DNA of 35,356 nt from a virus, in the IMG/VR virus record IMGVR_UViG_3300037502_001447, positions 1 through 35,356 of that record; one strand, written 5' to 3'. This document shows positions 22,355 to 30,822 of this stretch, piece by piece (the first letter of the stretch is position 1; the number at the start of each line of letters is the position of its first letter). Under the pieces are notes generated by a model. That model was given only the letters and a program-made list of their open reading frames with translations. It ran no database searches and was not told where the DNA came from. A program made the translations under genes and the position numbers.

Positions 22355-22541
22355 CAACTTGCTCCTCTGCAACAAGGGAGGTTATAGTGGCAACCCAGTT
22401 GTCAAACCTCTGCTGCTTCATAGCTTCCAGGCCAGCCTCACCAAGAGCATCGATCTCCTCTTGCGTAAGATTAAGAGCATCTCGCAGATTGTTAGCGCCG
22501 TCTGTCTTTGTAAACGGTATGTTGATGAGTTTGACAGCCAT
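22347..22541 (-). CDS. Small acidic helical protein in the receptor-binding cassette
   Basis: A 64-residue protein with two helices (NNLRDALNLTQEEIDALGEAGLEAMKQQ, NWVATITSLVAEEQ). It lies 2 nt after the tailspike gene and overlaps the fibre gene by 8 nt. I do not recognise a family. A chaperone or adaptor for the fibre is possible from position only. Confidence 0.6.
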   Translation of the reverse strand: MAVKLINIPFTKTDGANNLRDALNLTQEEIDALGEAGLEAMKQQRFDNWVATITSLVAEEQVDG

Positions 22542-22543
22542 GA

Positions 22544-24493
22544 TTACTCGATCTCGTAAACGCCGCTGAACGTCATGCTATTGGCATTTGCGCCGGTTCC
22601 CATATCGGAAACGGCCAAAAACGTATCGTCTCCGTTAGCCGTAGTGCGGAAGCAAATTTCTATAAGCTTGGAGTTATTTTGAACACGCGCGTTAATTGGC
22701 CTGTCGCCACCAAACGTAGTAACGTAACTCAAAGAGATTGCTGAATACGTGTTTGTTACGTTCTTCGATGTAAACGGCAAGCCACCAACCACAACGACGC
22801 CGCTTGCGGCGCCCACGGTAATGGCGTCGGTACGAATGTTGCCAGAAAAATAAACGAGTTTACCGACCCTGATAAACCGGCCTCGCGTGTACGGATCGTA
22901 AGTTATGGATGTAAAATCCGTCCCTAACGTTGTATAAACCGGCGTCCAAATTCCTTCTTCGTAGAAATACTTGTCTGTGATGTTAGGGTAGTACGTGTTT
23001 TGCGGATATTGATTTTTTGCGTCGGAGTTAATGTTGCGAACTATAATCGGGCCGATGTTTTCAATCGTGACATCCCAAGTCGTATGCCCACGAGAAATTA
23101 GATCGTTTACTACAATGTCACGTTGCAACGGATAGCCGTGGTCGTACAAAAAGCCATTGCAAGTACCAGCAGGGTCTCGCAGAATAACGGAACCAAGGTA
23201 AAGACCATCCGCCTGACGAATTTGCAGTTCACGGTTGGGTGCGTTGGTTTGATTTCCAACCGATACGATTGACCCTACACTGCACGAAGTAACGTCGTTA
23301 AAGGTGATGGCAGGAATAGCCGTACCGTTGTTGTTGTAGTTGGTAACGACTACACTATCGACATGGCAATTATCGCAGAAATTCAAGAAGAACGCCGATC
23401 TGTCGGTTGCACGCGAACAGTTATAAGCGTTCCAATGGCCGACACGAACATTGGTACAGTCTTCCAGCTTTCCGCCGTCGCCTGTCATAACAGTGTCGAT
23501 GCTGACATCAATGGTGTTTGCTTCGCCGATAAAACCACAGTTGTTATCGGTAAACGCAAGCCCAATGTAACCTCGCGCGCATGTGGCTGTTAAGGACGAC
23601 CCAGTGCCAAGTCGAATGCGTTGATCGCGGGTAACGCCAGGTGCGTTGGTTGTCGCGCGGATTTCCTCGACGCGCCAATCTACAACGGACCAGAGCATAA
23701 CGGAGTAGTAGTTGGCGTTGGCAACGTGAAGTTTATTGGCGTAGAAGCCCTGTACTTCGTCGCCGGCTGCAACGCTATTACCGACAGTGATGCCGCGGAA
23801 GTAAGCATCCAATACGGTAGCAGTACCGTAAATGCGGCAGTTGTTACCGAGAATGTTCAGGTTTCCAGTGTAGTTAGAAGTTGAAAAAAGCGAACTGTCG
23901 TTGTTTGCCTTGTTACCGTTAACAGTAAAGTCACCTTGAATTGTGATGTTATTGCCGCTGATCTGAAGCACCGCAGGGCCGGTAAGGGAACCAATCGGCA
24001 CCGTGTTGTTTGGCAAGAAAAAGATGACGTCGGTGTCCATCATCAATGTCTTGTTAGGTAGCGTAATGTCAATCGGACCCAAATAGGTTCCGCTGTTTAC
24101 AAACACATAGTCGTTTGCTGCAAGCGCCGCCAGCAGAGACGCAGTGTTAATTTCGCCGTAATCCGAAACAGCTACAAAAGGCGCGTTGTTGTCAATTGTG
24201 CTTGTGGAGACAACATTGTCGTATGTGCCAATAAGCACGTTTGTTGATGTGGTTACCGTAAACTTGTACTGAACACCATTGGTAAGCCAGATTTCGCCGC
24301 CGGGTACGCGCCCCGCAGCGTCCAGAATGATGGGGTTGGTGTGCGCGGTTCCGCCGTCAGAACTGGTGTATGTGGTGCGCGGGGTCGTTGTTCCGGCGTT
24401 GTAGGTGAACAACTTTCCGCCGCTTAACGGGTCGCCGTTATTGTCAAAGAACTGCGCTGCGGCGCCAGCAAGAGGAGAAAGACCCACGGCCAT
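22544..24493 (-). CDS. Tailspike with head-binding domain and pectate-lyase-like beta-helix
   Basis: A 649-residue receptor-binding protein. I chose ATG 24493 since AAGGA lies 6 nt before it. The N-terminal domain (LSPLAGAAAQFFDNNGDPLSGGKLFTYNAGT ... NGVQYKFTVTTSTNVLIGTYDNV, 5-100) is the virion-binding module found in many podoviral spikes. Residues about 115-500 show the Asn-rich repeats of a right-handed beta-helix (NNITIQGDFTVNGNKANND, CTNVRVGHWNAYNCS). The end (EEGIWTPVYTTL, GRFIRVGKLVYFSGNIR) is the common C-terminal trimerisation-type domain. It may cleave or bind host polysaccharide; catalytic acids cannot be assigned by eye. Confidence 0.87.
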   Translation of the reverse strand: MAVGLSPLAGAAAQFFDNNGDPLSGGKLFTYNAGTTTPRTTYTSSDGGTAHTNPIILDAAGRVPGGEIWLTNGVQYKFTVTTSTNVLIGTYDNVVSTSTIDNNAPFVAVSDYGEINTASLLAALAANDYVFVNSGTYLGPIDITLPNKTLMMDTDVIFFLPNNTVPIGSLTGPAVLQISGNNITIQGDFTVNGNKANNDSSLFSTSNYTGNLNILGNNCRIYGTATVLDAYFRGITVGNSVAAGDEVQGFYANKLHVANANYYSVMLWSVVDWRVEEIRATTNAPGVTRDQRIRLGTGSSLTATCARGYIGLAFTDNNCGFIGEANTIDVSIDTVMTGDGGKLEDCTNVRVGHWNAYNCSRATDRSAFFLNFCDNCHVDSVVVTNYNNNGTAIPAITFNDVTSCSVGSIVSVGNQTNAPNRELQIRQADGLYLGSVILRDPAGTCNGFLYDHGYPLQRDIVVNDLISRGHTTWDVTIENIGPIIVRNINSDAKNQYPQNTYYPNITDKYFYEEGIWTPVYTTLGTDFTSITYDPYTRGRFIRVGKLVYFSGNIRTDAITVGAASGVVVVGGLPFTSKNVTNTYSAISLSYVTTFGGDRPINARVQNNSKLIEICFRTTANGDDTFLAVSDMGTGANANSMTFSGVYEIE

Positions 24494-24502
24494 GTTCAAT
24501 CC

Positions 24503-24868
24503 TTACGCGAGGAATTTCAGCTTGTAGATTGTTGTATAATACAACCCGACGATTTCGTCGATGACGTTCTGAAGCGGGGTGCATTCCCGGTCCACAATGT
24601 CGTACCGCGTTTTTTCGATCTGGTCAGCCTGACGTTCCAGAAACTCCAGAACGTTGTTTGACTTGTCGGCCGACATGAGCGCAACCGGGCCGATCAGGCC
24701 GTACTTGCCCTGATACATTTCGGCAAATTTGTCAGCCAAATCAACGATTTCGTCGTAAAACTTGCCCAGTGCCTTGTGCTTGGCAAAGGAGCGTGTGTTC
24801 AGGTGCGCTGAGTGCGTAACGTCGCGCGCCAGGAACAGCATACCTAGAAACTTATCGCAATTGCTCAT
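24503..24868 (-). CDS. DUF5856 family protein, four-helix bundle
   Basis: A 121-residue all-helical protein. LGMLFLARDVTHSAHLNTRSFAKHKALGKFYDEIVDLADKFAEMYQGKYG (8-57) matches the DUF5856 family of phage proteins, followed by helices LEFLERQADQIEKT and LQNVIDEIVGLYYTTIYKL. His and Asp/Glu residues are placed along the helices in a way reminiscent of ferritin/Dps-like bundles, but no function is known. It is coupled to portal by ATGA. Confidence 0.83.
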   Translation of the reverse strand: MSNCDKFLGMLFLARDVTHSAHLNTRSFAKHKALGKFYDEIVDLADKFAEMYQGKYGLIGPVALMSADKSNNVLEFLERQADQIEKTRYDIVDRECTPLQNVIDEIVGLYYTTIYKLKFLA

Positions 24869-27027
24869 ACGGGTGCTCCTTCGGGCGGCATCGGCGGCTC
24901 AGGTGCCATCGGCATCTCGCGCGGTGCCTCAGTCGGTTGCGGCATCATCGGGCGGCCCGTCGAGATGTCGCCCGTCTCGATGGCGGCCGCGATGGTGCCC
25001 ATGACAATGTCCTGTATCTGGTCCGGCGTCATGGCCTGCTGCATGGCACTGATGCGCTTGGTCTCGGCGTCATACGCCTTGATCTTCAGTTCCTGCGCTT
25101 CCATGGACTGCTGGACGTTCTCGATCAGGCCCATGGACTGGTTCAACTGCTGCGTCAGCGCCTCGATCATCTGTTCAGCCGACTGAAGCTCGGGCGACTT
25201 GTCGTCTTCCGCCAGCACCTTCGGGTCGATAATCTTCTTGAAGCGGGCCGCCATCTCCTGCGCGCCCGGCCAGTCCATGTTCTTGATGAACAGGTCGCCA
25301 GCCACCTGCCACAACTGCGGGCTGGTTTGAAGGATGTTGGCCATGGCCTCGACGGCTTCCTGCCGCTTGGTCAGGTAGCTCGGCCCGGTCGTGATGACGA
25401 CGTCGTACTGGCCAACCGTGGGGTTGTAAATCTTCTCGATCACGTTGCCCATCTGGTCGACGATCTTCTTGACCGGCTCGGGCTGCATCGGGTTGATCTT
25501 GGCCATGCCGACCTCACCATCCACGCCGATGATGCGGGCGATGCGCTCGGTGTCGTAAATCTTCGGGATCAGGTCCACAAGCTGCCGCGTGACGTGACGG
25601 ATGGCGCGGCCCAGATTGTCCACGAAGTGGTACGTGCCGGTGTCGCCCTCCTGCACGCGCGCGAGGATAGCTCTGCCAGACCGCTCGTTGCCCTGCTGGC
25701 CCAGCGAGGCGTTGTACTGCCCCGTGGTGGCCTTGATGTCCTCGGCCGCACCCATCTTCGCCTGGATCAGGCCCGTCTGTGCCAGCGGCGGCTGGGCACG
25801 TTGCGGGAGAGGCAAGACATTGCCCGCGCCGTCCGTCACATCCGGGTTCACTTCGAGGTACGGCCAGTTGTTCGTGTTGGCCGTCTTCCACTGCATCTCG
25901 TAGCCTTCGAACTGGCCACCATAGCCAATGAAGGGTGCCTTGGGCGCCAAGGCCAGCATCTCGGCTTCCTGGCTAACCCAGTAGTTGTACATGCGCTGGG
26001 CGTCCTTGGCGTTGCGCACAAGGCCCGACACGTACAGGCGGCCGTCCACCTCGAACTCGTTGCCGACCACGCGGACGACCGGGATGTACTTGCCCGGCCA
26101 CTCGCGCTCGTCCAGCACCTCGTAACCATTGGTCTTGAGCCACATGACCCGCTTGCGGTCCACGTTGCGGGTGCGCAACGGCTTGCCGAACATGGCAGCA
26201 AGCTGCTGGTCCTGCGGCGTGCCCTTGAAGGCCGTCACGTTGCCCGGATAGAGGTGCAGCGTCGCCTTCTGGTGGTCGATGTAGAAGTATTCCGCGATGC
26301 GGATCGTGTTCTCCGACAGCCACATGGACAGCGACTGGTCGCCAATGCCGCGCGTCAGGATGGACGAGATGGGTGCTGCGTCCGGGAACATCCGCTCATA
26401 GTCGGCCTTGACGATGTCCTCAGTGATGAAACACCACTGGGCGTCCGACCCGCATGGGTCCTGGATCGTCGGGTCCATGTACACGCTGAAGGCGTTGCGG
26501 ATGCGTCCGATCCGCAGGTCTTGGTCGAAGCTGTCCTCGCGGGCGTACTCGGTCAGGACGCGGACGTAACCCTCGCCGTAGGTCACCTGGTTGTCGCAGG
26601 CGGTGTCGTAAGCCACGTCAGCGTCCGACATATACTCGATGTGCCGGATGATGCCGTCGAACACCTCTGCAACCGCCACGTCGGCCATGTCGTCGGCCGG
26701 GATCACCTTGCCAGACGGCCGGTTCTGCCGCTGCTGGTTGGTCACTTGCCGAACGTGCTGCGGCAGCTTGTTGATGGTCAGGCACGGCCTAGCGTTGATG
26801 GTCTGGCCCTGCACCGAACCGCGCGTTGCCAGCACGTCGGCTGGCCACTGCCACTGGTTGTCGGGCGAACCGGCCATGAAGCGCAGATCGTCCAGTTCGT
26901 CCTCGCGGCTCTCGCCATAGGCCGAGATGGCCATGGTAAAGCGCGAACGCATGGTAGCAAGCAGGTCGGACTTGTCCGACCCGCCGTTAGCGACGCGCTC
27001 TGCGCCCTTGATGCCGTCGTCTGCCAC
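24865..27027 (-). CDS. Portal protein, P22 gp1-like
   Basis: A 720-residue portal, the dodecameric ring for DNA entry and exit at one capsid vertex; P22 gp1 has 725 residues. Family features are visible: SAYGESREDELDDLRFMAGSPDNQWQWP (35-62), ARPCLTINKLPQHVRQVTNQQRQNRPS, IEYMSDADVAYDTACDNQVTYGEGYVRV (131-158) and the wing/stem region. The C-terminal barrel helices (SMGLIENVQQSMEAQELKIKAYDAETKRI) are long coiled coils, followed by a Pro/Met-rich tail. The start is GTG 27027 in TAGTG, with AGAGGAAG upstream. Confidence 0.95.
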   Translation of the reverse strand: MADDGIKGAERVANGGSDKSDLLATMRSRFTMAISAYGESREDELDDLRFMAGSPDNQWQWPADVLATRGSVQGQTINARPCLTINKLPQHVRQVTNQQRQNRPSGKVIPADDMADVAVAEVFDGIIRHIEYMSDADVAYDTACDNQVTYGEGYVRVLTEYAREDSFDQDLRIGRIRNAFSVYMDPTIQDPCGSDAQWCFITEDIVKADYERMFPDAAPISSILTRGIGDQSLSMWLSENTIRIAEYFYIDHQKATLHLYPGNVTAFKGTPQDQQLAAMFGKPLRTRNVDRKRVMWLKTNGYEVLDEREWPGKYIPVVRVVGNEFEVDGRLYVSGLVRNAKDAQRMYNYWVSQEAEMLALAPKAPFIGYGGQFEGYEMQWKTANTNNWPYLEVNPDVTDGAGNVLPLPQRAQPPLAQTGLIQAKMGAAEDIKATTGQYNASLGQQGNERSGRAILARVQEGDTGTYHFVDNLGRAIRHVTRQLVDLIPKIYDTERIARIIGVDGEVGMAKINPMQPEPVKKIVDQMGNVIEKIYNPTVGQYDVVITTGPSYLTKRQEAVEAMANILQTSPQLWQVAGDLFIKNMDWPGAQEMAARFKKIIDPKVLAEDDKSPELQSAEQMIEALTQQLNQSMGLIENVQQSMEAQELKIKAYDAETKRISAMQQAMTPDQIQDIVMGTIAAAIETGDISTGRPMMPQPTEAPREMPMAPEPPMPPEGAPV

Positions 27028-27737
27028 TACTTCCTCTTGCCAGATGCACTAGAAACGTTACGGCCGCTGCTGTCCTTGCGGGGGCCAGCCACGCCACCCT
27101 TGTTGAAGGCGTTCTGTGACATGCGCTGCATCCCGGTCATGCTAGTTTTGCCCGCAACACCCGCCTTGGTGACGGTCGAACCTGTACGCGATCCGGACGT
27201 AAAGCCCAACGTAGACCCGGTGCGCGGGTTAACGGCCATGCGAGCCGGTGCCTTGGCCTTGGCGGTACGAAGACCCCCGCCAGGAATGTTGATTTCGGTA
27301 GGCTTGCGGGCGGGTTTAGCCGCAACTTTCTTTGCGGCAGCAACAGCACTGGCCGCTGTTTTGGGCTTAGCGGCTACCGGGCGAAGCCGCACGTCGTTGA
27401 GCGCCACAATACCTGCGCCGCCGGGTACAGTACCCCGATTAGACGGGCCAATAGGCTGGCTGTACTTGCGGGCCGACGTTCCGCCGGGTGCGGTACCGTA
27501 CGCTTTCATGCCGCCAATCGACCGCTGCGTCGGAACGCGCGACTGGTCCTTGGAACGCTTAACGTTAGCCCCAAGATTGGTGACCGGCATACCAAGACCG
27601 CCGCCGCTGTAGCCTTGCTGAAGATTTCCCGCAAAATCGCTGCGCGTGACCCTGCCGCCGCCGTAACGGCGGGTGTCTCCCGCCACAACGCTGCTAAGAC
27701 GTTCGCCACGGTCGGTGCGAACAGACTTTTTAGCCAT
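27027..27737 (-). CDS. Basic Gly/Lys/Ala-rich protein, possible DNA-binding head protein
   Basis: A 236-residue, strongly basic and mostly disordered protein. The segment [19 protein letters not shown] (about 123-141) looks like the tails of histone H1-like proteins. Ser/Gly/Arg patches at both ends are low complexity. There is no fold or motif I can name. It is the largest of four consecutive basic proteins between terminase and portal. DNA binding in the capsid is inference. It overlaps the preceding gene by 8 nt. Confidence 0.7.
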   Translation of the reverse strand: MAKKSVRTDRGERLSSVVAGDTRRYGGGRVTRSDFAGNLQQGYSGGGLGMPVTNLGANVKRSKDQSRVPTQRSIGGMKAYGTAPGGTSARKYSQPIGPSNRGTVPGGAGIVALNDVRLRPVAAKPKTAASAVAAAKKVAAKPARKPTEINIPGGGLRTAKAKAPARMAVNPRTGSTLGFTSGSRTGSTVTKAGVAGKTSMTGMQRMSQNAFNKGGVAGPRKDSSGRNVSSASGKRK

Positions 27738-27879
27738 TTTTGGCCCCTTTCTTAGCCGCCGCGCGGCGCTTCACGCTGTAGGCGATGGCCGCAGCCTGCT
27801 TCGGAGGCTTTCCGGCCTTGATCTCAGCGGCGATATTCTTGCGAAACGCCCCCTTGGAGGCTGATTTGACCAGCGGCAT
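27730..27879 (-). CDS. Small Lys/Ala-rich phage protein (49 residues)
   Basis: A 49-residue protein ([20 protein letters not shown]...[16 protein letters not shown]) read by hand. It matches a pattern I know from small basic phage proteins in the packaging region ([17 protein letters not shown]). It starts 1 nt after the previous stop and overlaps the next gene by 8 nt, so coupling is likely. It is helical and basic; function unknown. Confidence 0.75.
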   Translation of the reverse strand: MPLVKSASKGAFRKNIAAEIKAGKPPKQAAAIAYSVKRRAAAKKGAKNG

Positions 27880-27880
27880 G

Positions 27881-28168
27881 TCACTTACCCTTCTTCATGG
27901 GCTTGATACGCTTCATGCCGGGCAATCCGCCGTAGCCAGACAGCGACCGCTGGGCCGTTCGGGCCGATTTCTTGAACGCTTCGGCGGTCGGGGCGCCCTT
28001 GGCACCCGGTTTCCGCATCTTTTCGCCCGATCCAGCGGCAATCCGGGCGCGTTTAGCGTGAATATTGTCGTAAAGTCCGGGTTTCTTGGCCATCAACTGT
28101 CTCTCTGATGGGGGCATCTTGACACTGATCGGCCCCAATAGGTTGTTGGTGTAGCGCGAGGAGGCCAT
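27881..28168 (-). CDS. Small basic phage protein, [19 protein letters not shown] type
   Basis: Up to 95 residues from ATG 28168 (MASSRYTNN), which has GGTGGAAG upstream; the internal ATG 28093 gives a 70-residue form ([36 protein letters not shown] split as usual) with a weaker AGAGAG site. The part after 28093 matches a known small phage protein pattern with [27 protein letters not shown]. The preceding 25 residues may be a separate or fused leader. It is Lys/Arg-rich throughout. Confidence 0.72.
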   Translation of the reverse strand: MASSRYTNNLLGPISVKMPPSERQLMAKKPGLYDNIHAKRARIAAGSGEKMRKPGAKGAPTAEAFKKSARTAQRSLSGYGGLPGMKRIKPMKKGK

Positions 28169-28169
28169 T

Positions 28170-28412
28170 TCAGCACTTCCACCGACGCATGGACGCCTTG
28201 GCGCGCTCGGCGTTCTTCGACTTGGCCACCACACCGCCCATGCGGGCACAGAACGACCGCTTGCGGGGGCCGCCCTCGGGCTGCGGCGGCTTCAGCTTGC
28301 TACCCGTGGCGGCGTTATACTTGGCCCGCCCCTTGGCGGTCAGGCCAGCACCCTTGGAGACGGGCAGCTTCTCGCCCCGTCCTACCGACAGCGATACGCC
28401 CTTGCGTGCCAT
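28170..28412 (-). CDS. DUF6321 family small basic protein
   Basis: An 80-residue protein from ATG 28412, a TGATG overlap with the TerL stop. KGAGLTAKGRAKYNAATGSKLKPPQPEGG then KRSFCARMGGV is the signature of the DUF6321 family of phage proteins located near terminase genes. The C-terminus is basic (AKSKNAERAKASMRRWKC). The family has no known function; DNA or RNA contact is plausible from charge. Confidence 0.83.
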   Translation of the reverse strand: MARKGVSLSVGRGEKLPVSKGAGLTAKGRAKYNAATGSKLKPPQPEGGPRKRSFCARMGGVVAKSKNAERAKASMRRWKC

Positions 28413-29938
28413 CACGATCCTAGCCAAGAGGTTGCAACACTGGATTGACCATAGGCTTTACGTGGCGTCTTGTCAACGCGCTCGGTTCGTGAGCCGATAG
28501 GGAACGCGAACGTAACGGCTATCGCGTCCGCGGCGTCGGGGCTTGCGAGACCACGGGCTTTCATCTCTTTCTTGCCTTCGAGGTAGATCGTGCCCTTGCT
28601 GTCCGGCTTCATCATGGGCGAGATCAGGTCCGTCTTCAGGGTCTTGTCCGGCGGGATCGACGCGCTTTTCAGCCATTCCCGCATGGCTCCCCACATCTCA
28701 GCCCGCTTGTTGCCGTACATGACCGGCTTGGACGACCTGTTCCCAAAGTTCACTCCCCTGATCCTGTACCGCTGCTCCTTCAGCCGGTCCACGACACCCG
28801 CGCCCAGGCCGCCCTCGTCGATCACGACCAGTGCGGGCTTGTACTCCTCGATGGCCTCGATGACGCGGCCTACGACCTCCATGGTGTCGTCACCACGGTA
28901 TCGCTTGATTGCCACGAGGTCGCGGCCTTGCCGTATCGCAATGACCGTCGCGTCGGCACCGAAGCGTGCTGGGTCCACGCCGATGACAATCGGAGCCGAG
29001 GTGTCCTTGTAGCGGGGTCGCTCCATGGCATCATCGACAAGATTGACCGGGATGAACTGGTCATCACCTGCGCTCGGAAACGCGCCATACACTTCGACGT
29101 GGGCTTGGACACTGTCTGCTCCATACTCCTGAATGATCTGGTCATAGACCGCCTTGTCGGTGCCCTCGACCGACCGAGCGTCCACCGTCTTGTTGCGCCA
29201 AAAGTCCCGCTTGGCGTTGAACGCCTCGTAGAAGTACCCCTGATTGCGGCGAGGGTTGGAGAACGCCATCCAGAAGCGGTTGGGCGTGTTCTCGGTGAAG
29301 AAGCCCGCCGCGACCTGCCAGATGCTGTCGGAGATACCGCTGGCTTCGTCGAAGATCAGCAGCACACCGTCGAAGTTGTGCACGCCCGCGTAGGCGTCCG
29401 GGTTCTCCTCCGACCATAGGCGCCCCTCGACGCCCCAGTAGCGCGTGCCCTTCTTCAAATCGCGCTCAACCAGTTCTGCAATCCACTTGGCAGGCATGAC
29501 GCGGGTGGCCGAGACCTCGAACCAATGGCTGTTGAGGGAGAGGGCCAGCCACTTGGTGATCTCGGCCCAGGTGATGGACCGTAGCTGCGTCTCGCTGTTG
29601 GCCGACACGATGGTCGTGCTGCCGATCCGCGTCGTCAGCATCCAAATCACCAGCCAGCTTACGAGTGCCGACTTGCCAATGCCACGGCCGGAACTGACGG
29701 CCATCCTGAACACGTCGAAGTCCACCTTGCCGTTGTTCTGGCGGATGTGCTCGGCCAGTTCCTGCAACACCTCGCGCTGCCACTTGCGCGGTCCGGCGAA
29801 GTGCTCCAGCGGCGTGCCGGGTTGCCCCCACGGGAACAAATAGAGCACGAACTTGTACGGGTCGTCCTTGAGCGCGGGCGACCACAGGGTCGCCATGAGC
29901 GCCTGCTCGTCTTCAGCGCTGTAGATCGGCGTCTGCAC
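28412..29938 (-). CDS. Terminase large subunit (ATPase and nuclease)
   Basis: A 508-residue packaging motor subunit. Walker A is GRGIGKS (84-90), Walker B LLIFDE (193-198, catalytic E198), and the coupling region lies near STTIVSAN. The RNase H-like nuclease carries D322 (IGVDPARFG), D374 (VVIDEGGLG) and D468/D471 (SPDAADAIAV). All expected residues are present. The start is GTG 29938 with GGAGG 9 nt upstream. It overlaps TerS by 26 nt. Together with TerS it packages a concatemer into the procapsid through the portal. Confidence 0.95.
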   Translation of the reverse strand: MQTPIYSAEDEQALMATLWSPALKDDPYKFVLYLFPWGQPGTPLEHFAGPRKWQREVLQELAEHIRQNNGKVDFDVFRMAVSSGRGIGKSALVSWLVIWMLTTRIGSTTIVSANSETQLRSITWAEITKWLALSLNSHWFEVSATRVMPAKWIAELVERDLKKGTRYWGVEGRLWSEENPDAYAGVHNFDGVLLIFDEASGISDSIWQVAAGFFTENTPNRFWMAFSNPRRNQGYFYEAFNAKRDFWRNKTVDARSVEGTDKAVYDQIIQEYGADSVQAHVEVYGAFPSAGDDQFIPVNLVDDAMERPRYKDTSAPIVIGVDPARFGADATVIAIRQGRDLVAIKRYRGDDTMEVVGRVIEAIEEYKPALVVIDEGGLGAGVVDRLKEQRYRIRGVNFGNRSSKPVMYGNKRAEMWGAMREWLKSASIPPDKTLKTDLISPMMKPDSKGTIYLEGKKEMKARGLASPDAADAIAVTFAFPIGSRTERVDKTPRKAYGQSSVATSWLGS

Positions 29939-30344
29939 GCGGCAGTACCTCCGTTGCGGTCAGGTCGATCACGCGCTGCTGCGCCTGCTCCAGCGCGGCT
30001 GTTATGCTAATCTTCTGGTCCACGGTCACCTCGATGGCCTGCTTGGCAGCCCAGCCGTGGGCGTAGCGCAACACCTCAAGGGCCGCCTTGGCGTCGCCTT
30101 GCAGGGCGGCGTCGTGCAGAATGCCCGCCATCTCCATCTCGCCATCCGCGCGCCCTTTCTGCTCGGCGTACTCCGCGATGGGGTCCATCTGGCAGAGCCT
30201 GCGATACTCGGTCGGCGTCATCCCGGCGGCGAGCGCCAGCGTGTCGCCCTTCAGGCCACGCCGCGCCGCCGTGTAGATCGCCTCCAGACGCGCCTCGGTG
30301 GCGGTCAGCGGACGCGGATCATAAGGGAGAGACTGGAATGTCAC
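29913..30344 (-). CDS. Terminase small subunit
   Basis: A 143-residue DNA-recognition subunit of the packaging machine. A helix-turn-helix is visible at about 28-50 (RRGLKGDTLALAAGMTPTEYRRL), followed by an oligomerisation helix region (ADGEMEMAGILHDAALQGDAKAALEVLRYAHGWA) and an acidic/amphipathic end. The start is GTG 30344, forming GTGA with the previous stop. It lies immediately upstream of TerL. Confidence 0.88.
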   Translation of the reverse strand: MTFQSLPYDPRPLTATEARLEAIYTAARRGLKGDTLALAAGMTPTEYRRLCQMDPIAEYAEQKGRADGEMEMAGILHDAALQGDAKAALEVLRYAHGWAAKQAIEVTVDQKISITAALEQAQQRVIDLTATEVLPRADADLQR

Positions 30345-30574
30345 CGACCGCCTTTGCCGACAGGGGCTTTAATCTTCTTGATACGCGAGCCAGGTTCCGC
30401 GCGAATGTCACGCTTGGTGCGGCTAGTTTTGATATCTTCACGATACTGAGAAGTAGTAGGAAAGTCTTCGCGCATCGTGTTCTTAAATTTGGCCTGCCGC
30501 TGTTTGCGAGCAGGAGAAGGCGACTTTACAGCGCCGAAATACGGTTTGCCGCGCGGCACGGAACCTTTAGGCAT
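30341..30574 (-). CDS. Small basic protein upstream of TerS
   Basis: A 77-residue protein from ATG 30574 (MPKGSVPRGKPYFG), with CGGAGA 9 nt upstream. It is strongly basic (PARKQRQAKFK, TKRDIRAEPGSRIKKIKAP) and probably disordered. I recognise no family. As the first gene of the late operon it may assist packaging or bind DNA, by analogy with the basic genes after TerL. Confidence 0.65.
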   Translation of the reverse strand: MPKGSVPRGKPYFGAVKSPSPARKQRQAKFKNTMREDFPTTSQYREDIKTSRTKRDIRAEPGSRIKKIKAPVGKGGR

Positions 30575-30639
30575 GAGACGTCTCCGATTGACTGCGCGGC
30601 AGCATAGCACGCTTTTTCAAAAAATAAAAAAGTTTTGTT

Positions 30640-30656
30640 TGTGGCCCTTGGCCACA
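30640..30656 (-). terminator. Hairpin with displaced T-tract (weak terminator candidate)
   Basis: TGTGGCC (30640-30646) and GGCCACA (30650-30656) form a 7-bp stem with a 3-nt loop. On the minus strand AACAAAAC and then T6-A-T6 follow, so the T-run starts 8 nt after the stem. It could stop transcription from the 30823 gene before the late operon. Confidence 0.4.
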
Positions 30657-30717
30657 GCAACAGCAGCGGCGCTCGGCCCTGTCCCCCCCCCCCCTGCCCT
30701 GAGCACTCGCAGCAAAA

Positions 30718-30732
30718 TGCTGCAATGCAGCA
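30718..30732. repeat. Inverted repeat TGCTGCA-A-TGCAGCA
   Basis: Perfect 7-bp arms around one base. A related perfect repeat GTTGC-A-GCAAC lies at 30794-30804, and further TGCAGC words occur at 30777. The cluster upstream of TerS could be an operator or a packaging recognition site. Confidence 0.45.
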
Positions 30733-30822
30733 ATCTATCTACCTATAGTTGTCTATCGTAGAGGTTGCGAGAAGTTTGCAGCGCAGCTTGTGCGTTGCAG
30801 CAACATGCTCGTGGCCATTTGC

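Larger units (their letters stand above)
30575..30822. other. Intergenic stretch before the late operon, repeat-containing
   Basis: A 248-bp stretch with no supportable gene. It holds a 7-bp stem hairpin (30640-30656), A/T-rich sequence next to it, a run of 12 C (30683-30694), and two TGCAGCA-type inverted repeats (30718-30732 and 30794-30804). I see no convincing sigma70 promoter, although the leftward late operon should start here. Confidence 0.5.

Noticed and set aside
24937-27612. Very long open frame (891 codons) on the plus strand opposite the portal gene
   Set aside because: It is the mirror of the portal gene, arising from strong GC bias at third positions. Its composition (Val/Leu/His/Arg/Asp) is typical of antisense frames and there is no ribosome site or motif.
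30611-30640. Late promoter in the A/T-rich stretch before the TerS operon
   Set aside because: TTGAAA and TATGCT occur on the minus strand but are only 8 nt apart; no pair with 16-18 nt spacing was found.
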